DNA from: Sphingomonas sp.
GTDB taxonomy: Bacteria; Pseudomonadota; Alphaproteobacteria; Sphingomonadales; Sphingomonadaceae
Assembly (NCBI GenBank): GCA_025980335.1
Contig: JAICXO010000003.1
Span: 1-45,635, forward strand
DNA length: 45,635 nt
Direction: 5' to 3'
The translations under genes were made by a program, and so were the position numbers. The notes below the pieces were generated by a model that was not told where the DNA came from, did no database searches, and saw only the letters and a program-made list of their open reading frames with translations. Below are positions 1-7,862 of the stretch, piece by piece; position 1 is the stretch's first letter; every line of letters begins with the position of its first letter.

Positions 1-907
1 AGGCCTCGACGAGCGATTCCATGCAATGGCCGCCAAGGTCGGTGAACAGCGCGGCGAGCGCGGTGTCGTCATGCTGCTTGAGGAACGATGTAGCGACCTT
101 GCCGAGCTCCGCCTGAATGCGTGCTCGCCACGCAGCGCCGCCCTGGTAGTGAAGCGCGGACAGCTCGGCGTTCGACAGCTTCTCGAACCAATCCTCCAGC
201 GCCGGATTGGCATCGAGCGTCCGCTGGAGCCGCTTGCCATACCGCAGCTCGACGATTCGCCAGCCGCAGCTTTTGAAGATCTCGTCGAAGCGCTCGAACA
301 TGCGGTCGGCGCTGGTCGCGTCGAGGCTCTGGCGGTTGTAGTCGACGATCCACCACAGGTTGCGCACGTCGTGCTTCGCGCCCTCGATGATCGCTTCGTA
401 GATATTGCCTTCGTCGAGCTCGGCATCGCCGATCAGCGCGACGAAGCGGCCGCGGTCGGCCTCGTCGAGCCAGCCGTGCGCCGTCAGATAGTCCTGAACC
501 AAACTCGCGAAGAGCGTGACCGCGACTCCGAGGCCGACCGACCCGGTCGAGAAATCGACCGGGATCCTGTCCTTTGTCCGGCTCGGATAGCTTTGCGCAC
601 CACCGAAGCCGCGAAATCGCTCGAGCATCTCGCGCGACTGGTTGCCGAGCAGATAATGGATCGCGTGGAGCAATGGTCCGGCGTGCGGCTTGACCGCGAC
701 CCGGTCGTTCGGCCCGAGCGCATGGAAATAGAGCGCGGCCATGATCGCGCTCATCGACGCGCAGCTCGCCTGATGGCCGCCGACTTTCAGTCCGTCGGCA
801 TTCTCGCGGACGTGATTGGCGTGGTGAATGGTCCACGCCGACAACCACCGCAGCCGATCGTCGATCGTCTTCAGTGCTTCAATGTCGATAGTCACAGGCT
901 TGAGCAT
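1..907 (-). CDS. AceE/transketolase-like thiamine-diphosphate dehydrogenase E1, N-terminal part, cut by window edge
   Basis: The ORF is missing from the supplied track because it runs off the left edge without a stop. From the ATG at 907 the frame reads MLKPVTIDIEALKTIDDRLR and stays open for about 302 codons. It shows a GGHQAS segment early, then a thiamine-diphosphate motif GDAELDEGN followed about 25 residues later by DYNRQSLD, the arrangement of homodimeric pyruvate dehydrogenase E1 (AceE) and its shorter relatives such as MdeB-type 2-oxobutyrate dehydrogenase. The expected role is ThDP-dependent oxidative decarboxylation of a 2-oxoacid in the cytoplasm; the substrate cannot be told from this part. 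It starts 32 bp after the hydroxylase stop, on the same strand, so it is probably the last gene of the HxlR operon. The long plus-strand ORF 26-1372 is its antisense shadow. Confidence 0.8.
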   Translation of the reverse strand, partial: MLKPVTIDIEALKTIDDRLRWLSAWTIHHANHVRENADGLKVGGHQASCASMSAIMAALYFHALGPNDRVAVKPHAGPLLHAIHYLLGNQSREMLERFRGFGGAQSYPSRTKDRIPVDFSTGSVGLGVAVTLFASLVQDYLTAHGWLDEADRGRFVALIGDAELDEGNIYEAIIEGAKHDVRNLWWIVDYNRQSLDATSADRMFERFDEIFKSCGWRIVELRYGKRLQRTLDANPALEDWFEKLSNAELSALHYQGGAAWRARIQAELGKVATSFLKQHDDTALAALFTDLGGHCMESLVEA

Positions 908-939
908 GATGCCGCCCTAGCGGCTCGCTGCGCCGCGGC

Positions 940-1914
940 CTATCCCTCCGGAACGCCGCGAAACGTGTCGAGCGCGTCGAAGATCGCGGAGATGCCGGCG
1001 CGTTCCTCGGCGCTCAGCTCGGGGCGCCAAGTGTCGAACAGCAGGATGATCCGAAGCTCGCCGGAGGGGTTCTTCGCTTCATGCTCCATGCTGTCGTCGA
1101 AGATCAGCAGCTTGCCCTGCTCCCACTGCCGCGTCTCGTTGCCGACCCGCAGCCAGCACCCCGCGGGAACGATCAGCGGCAAATGGCAGATCAGGCGGCA
1201 ATTGAGGATGCCGGTGTGCGGCGGAATATGCGCGCCGGGCTCGAGACGTGAAAAGAGGACGTCCGGGGTGCGCACGCCGATGCTCGTCAACGGGACGTTC
1301 TCGAGCGCCGCCATGGTTTTCGGGAAGCGCCGGGCATTTTCCTCGACCGGCTTGCCGCCCTTGAACAGGTAGAGCGCCGTCCAGTTCGGGTCTTCGTTGA
1401 GCCCATGGAAATCGCGATTCGGGCGGTCGGGATCGTTCTCGACATAGGGCCGGAAGTCGGCGCCTTCGCTGAGCACGTTCACCAGCTCAGCCCGGATCGC
1501 GTCGGTCGCGCTTTCCATCGCCGGCGCCCAGTCGAACTCCTCGCGTTCGAAGAACTGGCGGGCGGCAAGATACGGATAATAGAAAGCGGCGGGATGCTGC
1601 TGGAAGATTTCCCGCTTGCCCTTCAGCATGTCGAGCGAGTGATTGAGCCGGAGCGAACCAAGCGCGTCGGTCGGCTTGGTATCCGCCACCACGCGCTCGA
1701 GCGAATCGTGGAACTCCTGCGCGCGCTTCTGGATGAAAGCCTGAGCGTTGCGGAGCCGGTCGAGCGTGAGCTGGTCGACGAACCGTGCGGCCTGCGCCGA
1801 CCTGAGCGCGGTCTGATAAAAGATCATTGCGGTCTTCGGATCGCCCGAGCGCAGATAATCGTCGGCGCGGCCGAGCAGCGTGGCGATCTCCGTCCCCGCC
1901 TGGCTGGCGTTCAT
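940..1914 (-). CDS. Aspartyl/asparaginyl beta-hydroxylase family dioxygenase with TPR-like N-terminus
   Basis: This is a 324-aa protein. The C-terminal half matches the Asp/Asn beta-hydroxylase fold (Pfam PF05118 family): HIPPHTG supplies one iron-binding His, DDSMEHEA the second, and the 2-oxoglutarate-binding region follows at LRIILLFDTWRPELS. The first about 80 residues are helical (DYLRSGDPKTAMIFYQTAL) and resemble a tetratricopeptide repeat, a common arrangement in bacterial members. Such proteins are Fe(II)/2-oxoglutarate dioxygenases that hydroxylate proteins or lipids; the substrate here is unknown. Its ATG overlaps the HxlR stop in an ATGA, so the two are translationally coupled. No signal peptide is visible, which argues for the cytoplasm. 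Confidence 0.88.
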   Translation of the reverse strand: MNASQAGTEIATLLGRADDYLRSGDPKTAMIFYQTALRSAQAARFVDQLTLDRLRNAQAFIQKRAQEFHDSLERVVADTKPTDALGSLRLNHSLDMLKGKREIFQQHPAAFYYPYLAARQFFEREEFDWAPAMESATDAIRAELVNVLSEGADFRPYVENDPDRPNRDFHGLNEDPNWTALYLFKGGKPVEENARRFPKTMAALENVPLTSIGVRTPDVLFSRLEPGAHIPPHTGILNCRLICHLPLIVPAGCWLRVGNETRQWEQGKLLIFDDSMEHEAKNPSGELRIILLFDTWRPELSAEERAGISAIFDALDTFRGVPEG

Positions 1915-2282
1915 GCAGCCTCCGCCTCGCGCTCGCCGTCGAACCGCGCTTGCGCGGCGTGGATGGTGTCGGCGTGCTCCATCGCCCAGCTGACGAGCCC
2001 GCAGATCGGCTTCTGAAGCGAATGGCCGAGCGCGGTCAGCTCATAATCGACGCGCGGCGGAATGCTCGGCGTGACGGTGCGGTTGACGAGGCCGTCGCGC
2101 TCGAGATTGCGCAAGGTCAGCGTCAGCATCCGCTGCGACACGCTCGGGATCTCGCGCCGAAGCTCGTTGAACCGCCGCGGGCCGTCTCCGAGTGTCTGAA
2201 CGACGAGCAGGCTCCACTTGTCGCCGATGCGCTGCAGAAGCGCACTGATCGTCCGGCACACCGGATTGGCTGGGTCTCTCAT
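1911..2282 (-). CDS. HxlR-family winged-helix transcriptional regulator
   Basis: The 123-aa product has the HxlR signature: an N-terminal Cys (NPVCRTI), then IGDKWSLLVVQTL, the helix-turn-helix RFNELRREIPSVSQRMLTLTL, and the wing VTPSIPPRVDYELTALG. Family members such as YodB and QorR sense quinones, diamide or aldehydes through the N-terminal Cys and often repress a neighbouring reductase. I place the start at 2282 (MRDPANP), which puts the Cys at residue 9 and leaves GAGGTGA upstream; the ORF track start at 2333 adds 17 residues atypical for the family. It is divergent from azoR and overlaps the downstream hydroxylase by 4 bp, so it probably controls both sides, including itself. Confidence 0.9.
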   Translation of the reverse strand: MRDPANPVCRTISALLQRIGDKWSLLVVQTLGDGPRRFNELRREIPSVSQRMLTLTLRNLERDGLVNRTVTPSIPPRVDYELTALGHSLQKPICGLVSWAMEHADTIHAAQARFDGEREAEAA

Positions 2283-2345
2283 TGCTCGGTCACCTCGATG
2301 TTCCCGTCTCACATATTTGTTCGTCCGCCACAAAAAAGTGCGTTC

Positions 2346-2373
2346 TTGCGGGCGGCCGGATCACGGTTATCTA
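2346..2373 (+). promoter_or_regulatory. Possible sigma-70-type promoter of azoR
   Basis: TTGCGG at 2346-2351 and TATCTA at 2368-2373 are separated by 16 bp and lie just upstream of the candidate operator and the azoR ribosome-binding site. The -35 matches TTGACA at four of six positions. This is assigned by eye, with no transcription data. Confidence 0.35.
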
Positions 2374-2378
2374 GGGTG

Positions 2379-2403
2379 CCTCGGTAACAAATCCATACCT
2401 AGG
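2379..2403. promoter_or_regulatory. Candidate HxlR operator (inverted repeat) overlapping the azoR leader
   Basis: CCTCGGTA at 2379-2386 and TACCTAGG at 2396-2403 are inverted copies that match at 7 of 8 positions, with a 9-bp spacer. The inner core GTA...TAC resembles the GTAC-type dyads bound by YodB/QorR regulators. The site lies between the divergent hxlR-like gene and azoR and runs into the AGGAGG ribosome-binding site, so bound repressor would block azoR. The function is inferred from position and symmetry. Confidence 0.5.
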
Positions 2404-2411
2404 AGGCAATA

Positions 2412-2963
2412 GTGACCATCTTGCATATCGACAGCAGCATCAATGGCGAGAACAGCGCCAGCCGCGCGATCAGCCGATCGATCGTCGACCAGCTTCGCGC
2501 CGGCGATCCGCAGGCGCGGGTCGTTACCCGCGATCTCGTTTCCGAACCGCTGCCCCACCTGACGCTAGACGCCTTCGCCGACACCACGGTGCTCGACGAG
2601 TTCCTCGCTGCGGACACGATCGTCATCGGTGCCCCGATGTACAATTTCACTCTTCCGACGCAGCTCAAGTCATGGCTCGACCGAATCCTCATCGCGGGCA
2701 AGACCTTCCGCTACACCGAAAGTGGCCCCGAGGGGTTGGCCGGACGCAAACGGGTGATCGTCGCCCTGGCGCGGGGCGGCTTCTACGACCAGGGCTCGCC
2801 CGCGAGCGCGCTCGAACATCTCGAGACCTATCTTACCGGCGTATTCAACTTCATCGGCATCGAACCCGAGTTCGTCGCCGCGGATGGGCTCAACATTGGC
2901 CCCGAGCAGCGCGAGGCCTCGATCAGCCAGGCGCTCGGCGAAACCGTGCGTCTCGCGGCCTGA
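2412..2963 (+). CDS. azoR: FMN-dependent NADH-azoreductase
   Basis: The 183-aa flavodoxin-like protein starts MTILHIDSSINGENSASRAI, where the Ser-rich loop binds the FMN phosphate, and continues with the family signature GAPMYNFTLPTQLKSWLD and the ARGGFY segment. AzoR enzymes are cytoplasmic homodimers that reduce quinones and azo compounds by two-electron transfer from NAD(P)H, which protects cells from electrophiles. The start is a GTG at 2412, fixed by a perfect AGGAGG five bases upstream. It is divergent from the HxlR regulator, a classic sensor/quinone-reductase pairing. The length is slightly below the usual 190-210 residues, but both ends look complete. Confidence 0.93.
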   Translation: MTILHIDSSINGENSASRAISRSIVDQLRAGDPQARVVTRDLVSEPLPHLTLDAFADTTVLDEFLAADTIVIGAPMYNFTLPTQLKSWLDRILIAGKTFRYTESGPEGLAGRKRVIVALARGGFYDQGSPASALEHLETYLTGVFNFIGIEPEFVAADGLNIGPEQREASISQALGETVRLAA

Positions 2964-3026
2964 GGAACCTCAATTCATGGAGCGGCGGCGGGAGGTCATG
3001 CGTTCTTCCCGCCGAAGGAGACCGAC

Positions 3027-3275
3027 ATGAGCGAACTCGACGCCAAAGACCGTCATCATCTCAAGGATAGCCAATATGCGTTCCCGAAGGAGCGCAAGGA
3101 ACCGATCGAGGACGCGAGCCACGTCCGCAACGCGATTGCGCGGTTCGACCAGGTCGAAGGCGTGTCCGACAAGGAAAAGGACGAAGCCTGGGACCGGATC
3201 AAGAAGGCGGCGAAGAAATACGGGGTCGATGTCCACGAAAAGAGCTGGCGCGAGCTCGGCAAGAAGAAGGATTAG
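3027..3275 (+). CDS. DUF6582-type small charged protein
   Basis: An 82-residue, very hydrophilic protein rich in Lys, Glu and Asp. The stretches LKDSQYAFPKERKEP, DASHVRNAIARFDQVEG and AWDRIKKAAKKYGV are conserved in a small-protein family of alphaproteobacteria and actinobacteria that I recall as DUF6582; its function is unknown. An AAGGAGA ribosome-binding site precedes the ATG. It follows azoR after 63 bp on the same strand but need not share its transcript. Its stop overlaps the stop of the convergent membrane-protein gene by 4 bp. Confidence 0.85.
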   Translation: MSELDAKDRHHLKDSQYAFPKERKEPIEDASHVRNAIARFDQVEGVSDKEKDEAWDRIKKAAKKYGVDVHEKSWRELGKKKD

Positions 3276-3850
3276 GTGCCGAGCGTCGCGTGCCAATAGC
3301 GCGCGATATAGAAAAGGATGAGCGCCGCGGGGATCAGGTAATCGAGCCAGCGGACGCGTAGGGCCGCAAGTAAGATGAAGCCGGCGACCGGCGCGAGGAC
3401 TCGAATCCAATCGACGGCGCTCGCCGGCCCGGTTCCGGCGGCGTTCGTCGCTCCGAAGACCAGCCAGAACACGAAATACATCAGCTGATAGGCGGCGAAG
3501 AGTCCCCAGAAATAGCGCCGGCGCTGCTCGTAAATTGCGCCGAGGCTACAATCGTCTGAGGGCTCGTCGGGGAGGCTTGCGCTGGCGAGCAGCACGAGCA
3601 GGAGCATTTGGACGAACAAACCGAAATAGATCGGGAAGGTGAGCGCGATCGACGAGTTGCGCAGAGTCCATTGGCCGAACCACAGCCGAACGCACTCGAC
3701 GATGACCAGCACGGCGGCGACCAGCGGCCGGCCGTCCCAGCGGATCGTTCGGGCGCGGACGGCGAGCTTGTGGAAGCTGAAGCAGACGTCGGCGAGCGCT
3801 AGGCCCATCAGGATGGTGAGGAGCCCGAGCGAATAATCGAACGGGTTCAT
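3272..3850 (-). CDS. Uncharacterised multi-pass membrane protein
   Basis: The 192-aa product has about six hydrophobic stretches, for example near residues 7-25, 44-62, 70-92, 115-135, 147-163 and 170-187, and no motif that I recognise. It begins 7 bp after the E2 stop on the same strand and so may be transcribed with the dehydrogenase operon, although a functional link is not evident. The gene converges on the DUF6582 gene with a 4-bp overlap. It is likely an inner-membrane protein; I cannot assign a function. Confidence 0.7.
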   Translation of the reverse strand: MNPFDYSLGLLTILMGLALADVCFSFHKLAVRARTIRWDGRPLVAAVLVIVECVRLWFGQWTLRNSSIALTFPIYFGLFVQMLLLVLLASASLPDEPSDDCSLGAIYEQRRRYFWGLFAAYQLMYFVFWLVFGATNAAGTGPASAVDWIRVLAPVAGFILLAALRVRWLDYLIPAALILFYIARYWHATLGT

Positions 3851-3857
3851 GCCGCTA

Positions 3858-5186
3858 CTACGCGCTCAGCAACCGCAGCGGGTTCTCGATGAAGCCCTTC
3901 AGCGTTTGCATGAAGCTGGCCGCGTCCCAGCCGTCGACGACGCGGTGGTCGCAGCTCAGCGACAGGTTCATGCGCTTTCGGACTTCGATCTCGCCACCGG
4001 ATGGCACGAGCTTGTCCTCGATTTTATTGACGGCGACGATCGCGACTTGAGGCGGATTGACGACGGGTGTCGACGCAATACCGCCCATCGGCCCGAGGCT
4101 CGAGATGGTGAAGGTCGCGCCGCTGAGCTCCTCGCGGCTCGCCTTGCCGCTTCGGGCCGCATCCGACAGGCGGACGATCTCCGACGCGAGCTCCCACACC
4201 GAGCGAGCCTGCGCGTCGCGGATGGTGGCGACCATCAGGCCGTTCTGTGTCTGCGTCGCAACGCCCATCTGCACCGATCCGTGGCGGGTGACGACCATCG
4301 CCGCGTCGTCGAACGTCGCGTTCAGCATCGGCCATTCGGCGAGGCCGCGGCAGAGCGCTGTAATGAGGAATGGGAGCAGGGTCAGCTTCGGATTGGAGCC
4401 GCGGTCATTATTCATCATCGCGCGCGCGTCTTCGAGCGCGGTGACGTCGAACTCTTCGACCAGCGTGAAATGCTGAATGCGCCGGTTGGCCTCGGCCATG
4501 TTCTCCGCGATCTTGCGCCGAAGCCCGACAACCTTGATCGCCTCGTCCTTCCGAGCGGCGGCCGGGCGGGTTGAGACGGCGCCGCCATTGTAGAGCAGGT
4601 AGGCGTCGAGGTCCGAGTGCCGGATTCGGTCGCTCGCGGTCTTCACCTGGCCGAGGTCGATGCCGAGATCGCGGGCGCGCTGCCGAACGGCGGGGGAGGC
4701 GAGGACGTGCGCTCCCCCTCCCGCTTGCGGGAGGGGGCGGGGGGGTGGGCCTGACGTGCGAGATTGTGGCTCGGACGCGCCCACCGCTTCGCGGCTCCGC
4801 CGCTCTTCCCCTCCCGCAAGTGGTAGGGGAGCAGAGGAGGCGACCGGAATCTCTTCCGCCATTTTTGGCGTCGCCTCGACCGCCCCATCCGCGAGCGGCC
4901 GCTCGTCCTTGCTGTCGGCGACCGGTTCGGCATTGCGGTCGGCGCCTTCGGTCTCGATCACGGCGAGGACCGAGCCGATCGGCACCTGGTCGCCGACTTC
5001 GCCCGCGAGCTCGAGCACCTTTCCCGCGACCGGGCTCTCCATCTCGACCGTCGCCTTGTCGGTCATGAGGTCGGCGATCTGTTGGTCTTCGCCGATCTCG
5101 TCGCCGACCTTCACGTGCCACGCGACGATCTCCGCTTCGGCAATGCCTTCGCCGATGTCGGGCAGCTTGAATTCGTATCTCGCCAT
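3858..5186 (-). CDS. bkdB: Dihydrolipoamide acyltransferase (E2) of a branched-chain-type 2-oxoacid dehydrogenase
   Basis: The 442-aa E2 has an N-terminal lipoyl domain (residues 1-80) with lipoyl Lys44 in MTDKATVEM, a linker, a peripheral-subunit-binding domain (about 162-196, LASPAVRQRARDLGIDLGQV) and a C-terminal catalytic domain ending with SCDHRVVDGWDA, where the His is catalytic. It transfers the acyl group from E1 to CoA. The LPDIGEGIAEAEIVAW start is typical of branched-chain or mixed-specificity E2. It abuts the E1-beta gene with no gap. Residues about 118-159 are encoded by a palindromic repeat inserted in frame in the linker (see repeat entry). No E3 (lpd) gene lies beside it. The specificity for branched-chain substrates is by homology only. 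Confidence 0.92.
   Translation of the reverse strand: MARYEFKLPDIGEGIAEAEIVAWHVKVGDEIGEDQQIADLMTDKATVEMESPVAGKVLELAGEVGDQVPIGSVLAVIETEGADRNAEPVADSKDERPLADGAVEATPKMAEEIPVASSAPLPLAGGEERRSREAVGASEPQSRTSGPPPRPLPQAGGGAHVLASPAVRQRARDLGIDLGQVKTASDRIRHSDLDAYLLYNGGAVSTRPAAARKDEAIKVVGLRRKIAENMAEANRRIQHFTLVEEFDVTALEDARAMMNNDRGSNPKLTLLPFLITALCRGLAEWPMLNATFDDAAMVVTRHGSVQMGVATQTQNGLMVATIRDAQARSVWELASEIVRLSDAARSGKASREELSGATFTISSLGPMGGIASTPVVNPPQVAIVAVNKIEDKLVPSGGEIEVRKRMNLSLSCDHRVVDGWDAASFMQTLKGFIENPLRLLSA
4711..4834. repeat. Palindromic dispersed-type repeat inserted in frame in the E2 gene
   Basis: CCCCCTCCCGC at 4714-4724 faces GCGGGAGGGGG at 4727-4737 in a perfect 11-bp hairpin. About 70 bp later CCCCTCCCGC at 4809-4818 faces GTGGTAGGGG, matching 8 of 10 positions. 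Such GCTTGCGGGAGGGG units are common between genes in alphaproteobacteria. Here the unit lies within the E2 reading frame and contributes a low-complexity Pro/Gly/Arg segment to the flexible linker. It resembles in concept the protein-coding palindromic elements of Rickettsia. Confidence 0.8.
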
Positions 5187-6200
5187 CTATTCCGCCATCA
5201 CTTTTTCGAGGGCGCGCTTCATGCGCTTTGGGCCGGGAAAATAGGCCCATTCGTAGGCGTGCGGGTAGGGCGTGTCCCAGCCGGTCACGCGCTCGACCGG
5301 CGCTTCGAGATGATAAAAGCAGCGCTCCTGGACAAGTGCGACGAGCTCGGCGCCGAAGCCGCTGGTCCGCGGGGCTTCGTGCACCACCAGGCAGCGGCCG
5401 GTCTTCTCGACCGAGCGCTCGATCGCCTCGATGTCGAGCGGCACGAGCGTCCTCAAGTCGATCACCTCGGCATCGATGCCCTGCTCCTCGACCGACGCGA
5501 GCGCGACATGGACCATCGTGCCCCAGGCGAGCACGGTCAGGTCGGCGCCTTCGCGCACGACCGCGGCCTTGCCGAGCGGCACGGTGTAATGGCCCTCCGG
5601 CACTTCGCTCGCCGGATGCTTGGACCAGGGCTTCACGGGCTTGTCGTGATGCCCGTCGAACGGGCCGTTGTAGATGCGCTTGGGCTCGAAGAAGATCACC
5701 GGGTCGGGATCCTCGATTGCGGCGATCAGCAGCCCTTTGGCGTCGTACGGGTTCGCCGGGACGACGACCTTCAGCCCGGCGATGTGCGTGAACAGCGATT
5801 CAGGCGATTGGCTGTGGGTCTGACCGCCGAAAATCCCGCCTCCATAGGGTGTGCGGATCACCATCGGCATCGCCCACTCGGCGGCGGTGCGATACCGGAT
5901 TTTCGCAACTTCGCTGACGATCTGGTCGTAACCAGGGTAGATATAGTCGGCGAACTGAATCTCGATCACGGGCTTGAGCCCGTAGGCCGCCATTCCGACG
6001 GCGGTCGCGACGATTCCGCCCTCGCTGATCGGCGCGTCGAACACGCGGGTCTTGCCGAACTGCTTCTGGAGTCCCTCGGTGACCCGGAAGACACCGCCGA
6101 AATAGCCGATGTCCTCGCCGAAGACGACGACGTCCTCGTCGCGCGCCATCGTCACCTTGTGCGCGTCGTTGAGCGCCTGGATCATGTTGAAGGTCGGCAT
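5187..6200 (-). CDS. bkdA2: 2-oxoisovalerate dehydrogenase-type E1 subunit beta
   Basis: The product is 337 aa from the ATG at 6200 (MPTFNMIQALNDAH). I chose this over the track start 6251 because homologues begin here and the codon overlaps the E1-alpha stop (TGATG). Family motifs are visible: VVVFGEDIGYFGGVFRVT, the DAPISEGGIVATAVGMA segment of the ThDP-binding interface, QFADYIYPGYDQI and RTPYGGGIFGG. With E1-alpha it forms the alpha2beta2 decarboxylase of the complex, passing the acyl group to E2. The long IYPGYDQIVSEVAK helix and GGGIFGGQTHSQSPE fit branched-chain E1-beta better than pyruvate E1-beta. Confidence 0.92.
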   Translation of the reverse strand: MPTFNMIQALNDAHKVTMARDEDVVVFGEDIGYFGGVFRVTEGLQKQFGKTRVFDAPISEGGIVATAVGMAAYGLKPVIEIQFADYIYPGYDQIVSEVAKIRYRTAAEWAMPMVIRTPYGGGIFGGQTHSQSPESLFTHIAGLKVVVPANPYDAKGLLIAAIEDPDPVIFFEPKRIYNGPFDGHHDKPVKPWSKHPASEVPEGHYTVPLGKAAVVREGADLTVLAWGTMVHVALASVEEQGIDAEVIDLRTLVPLDIEAIERSVEKTGRCLVVHEAPRTSGFGAELVALVQERCFYHLEAPVERVTGWDTPYPHAYEWAYFPGPKRMKRALEKVMAE

Positions 6201-7468
6201 CAGTCGCGTGCCTCCGCGACCGCCTGGTCGCGCTGCTCGGCGAGATTCCACGGGACGTCCGCATAGACGTCATCGAACATGCTCTCGATATCGTCCTTGC
6301 CCTGCTGCGGCAGGATTCCGAGCTTTTCGGACTCTTTCTGCGCGGCGCGCACCTCCGCGTCGGCCTGCGCAGCCATGGCGGCGTGCCGGTCGTCGTCCCA
6401 CTCGCCCAGCGCGACCAAGTGCGCCTTGAGCCGCTCGATCGGGTCGCCGAGCGGCCACGCCTTCGCCTCGCTCGCCGGCCGGTAGCCCGACGGGTCGTCC
6501 GAGGTCGAATGCCCTTCGGCGCGATAGGTGAAGAATTCGATCAGCGTCGGCCCGTGACCCGAGCGAGCCCGCTCCGCGGCCCACTTGACGGCTGCATAGA
6601 CCGCGAGCGCGTCGTTGCCGTCGACGCGAACCCCGGCGATCCCGTAGCCGATCGCGCGCTGGGCGAATGTCGCGCGCTCGGCGCCGGCGATTCCCGAAAA
6701 GCTCGAGATCGCCCATTGGTTGTTCACCGCGGCGAGTACGACCGGCACGTTGTAGACCGCCGCAAAGGTCATCGCGCTGTGGAAGTCACCCTCGGCAGTG
6801 GCGCCGTCGCCGACCCAGCCCATCGCGATCCGGCTGTCGCCCTTGATCGCGCTCGCCATCGCCCAGCCAACCGCCTGCGGGAATTGGGTCGCGAGATTGC
6901 CCGAAATGGAAAAGAAGCCGTGCGCCTTGTCCGAATACATGATCGGCAGCTGGCGGCCCTTCAGCTTGTCGCCCTTGTTCGAATAGATCTGACACATCAT
7001 TTCCGTCAGCGGATAGCCGCGCGCGATGAGCAGCCCCTGCTGGCGGTAGGTCGGGAAATGCATGTCTTCGCGGCCGAGCGCGGCTGCGGCCGCGACCGCG
7101 ATTGCCTCCTCGCCAGCGCACTTCATATAGAAGCTGGTCTTCCCCTGCCGCTGCGCCCGGTACATTCGGTCGTCGAAGATGCGGACCGTGACCATGTCGC
7201 GCAGCATTGTCCTGAGCGTGTCGGCATCAAGCTTCGGGTCCCACGGCCCGACCGCCCGATGGTCATCCCCGAGCACGCGGACGAGCGCAGTGGTAAGCGG
7301 GTAGGTTTCGGTCGCGGGGGCGCTGGTATCCGGTCGCGGCGCTGTCCCGGCGCGGGGAATGTTCAGGCCGGAAAAGTCGGGCGTATCGCCCGGTCGGAAC
7401 GCCGGCTCCGGCACGTGAAGCTCGAGCTTCGGCGCATTGCGGCGCAGGTTGGGGTCCTTCTGGCTCAT
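6200..7468 (-). CDS. bkdA1: 2-oxoisovalerate dehydrogenase-type E1 subunit alpha
   Basis: The product is 422 aa from the ATG at 7468 (MSQKDPNLRRNAPK); the track start 7510 adds 14 residues without support. ThDP is held by GWVGDGATAEGDFHSAM and, about 30 residues later, NNQWAIS. The phosphorylation-loop region TYRAEGHSTSDDPSGYR and YRAQRQGKTSFYMKCAGEEA are typical of branched-chain E1-alpha. The first 80 residues are the Pro-rich extension seen in bacterial BkdA1 (LELHVPEPAFRPGDTPDF). It is the first gene of the minus-strand E1-alpha, E1-beta, E2 operon. It decarboxylates 2-oxoacids from Val, Leu and Ile and supplies branched acyl-CoA. Confidence 0.92.
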   Translation of the reverse strand: MSQKDPNLRRNAPKLELHVPEPAFRPGDTPDFSGLNIPRAGTAPRPDTSAPATETYPLTTALVRVLGDDHRAVGPWDPKLDADTLRTMLRDMVTVRIFDDRMYRAQRQGKTSFYMKCAGEEAIAVAAAAALGREDMHFPTYRQQGLLIARGYPLTEMMCQIYSNKGDKLKGRQLPIMYSDKAHGFFSISGNLATQFPQAVGWAMASAIKGDSRIAMGWVGDGATAEGDFHSAMTFAAVYNVPVVLAAVNNQWAISSFSGIAGAERATFAQRAIGYGIAGVRVDGNDALAVYAAVKWAAERARSGHGPTLIEFFTYRAEGHSTSDDPSGYRPASEAKAWPLGDPIERLKAHLVALGEWDDDRHAAMAAQADAEVRAAQKESEKLGILPQQGKDDIESMFDDVYADVPWNLAEQRDQAVAEARD

Positions 7469-7571
7469 CGGTTCGCGCGAGCGCTTAGTCCGGACTCGAA
7501 CGGGCGGCAACTGGTGTAGTCAACGAAGCTTTACATTGACCTTCCGCCGGGCCGAACGCTACGGCGCGCCC

Positions 7572-7862
7572 ATGGCCGATTCCGTTTCCGACACGCCGCC
7601 CGACCGCCTCTCGCTCGACCCGCGCAGCGACTATTTCGACGAGGCGCTGCTCGAGCGCGGCGTCGGCATCAAGTTCAATGGGCAGGAAAAGACGAATGTG
7701 ATCGAATATTCGATTTCGGAAGGCTGGATCCGCGTTGCCGCCGGACGCAGCCGCGACCGCTACGGCCAGCCGATGACGATCAAGCTCAACGGCAAGGTCG
7801 AACCCTATTTCGAGAGACCCGCCGCGGGGGATTCTCAGGAGGAAGAAGCCTCCGAAGGCTGA
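7572..7862 (+). CDS. DUF3297 family protein
   Basis: The 96-aa protein matches DUF3297 in its core: LDPRSDYFDEALLERGVGIKFNG, EKTNVIEYSISEGWIRV, and YGQPMTIKLNGKVEPYF. The family is common in proteobacteria, compact (about 80 residues) and of unknown function. I use the ATG at 7572; the track start 7437 would overlap the divergent E1-alpha gene. The C-terminal tail (DSQEEEASEG) is acidic, and its coding sequence overlaps the end of the convergent gene at 7835-8050 by 28 bp. Confidence 0.88.
   Translation: MADSVSDTPPDRLSLDPRSDYFDEALLERGVGIKFNGQEKTNVIEYSISEGWIRVAAGRSRDRYGQPMTIKLNGKVEPYFERPAAGDSQEEEASEG

Noticed and set aside
26-1372. 448-aa plus-strand ORF
   Set aside because: It is antisense to the AceE-like and hydroxylase genes, which have clear family motifs; the product is low-complexity Arg/Ala/Val-rich without motifs.
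2316-2334. TTTGT-N9-ACAAA dyad in the HxlR-azoR gap
   Set aside because: The spacer equals that of the better dyad at 2379, but the arms are only 5 bp and unrelated in sequence, so chance is likely.
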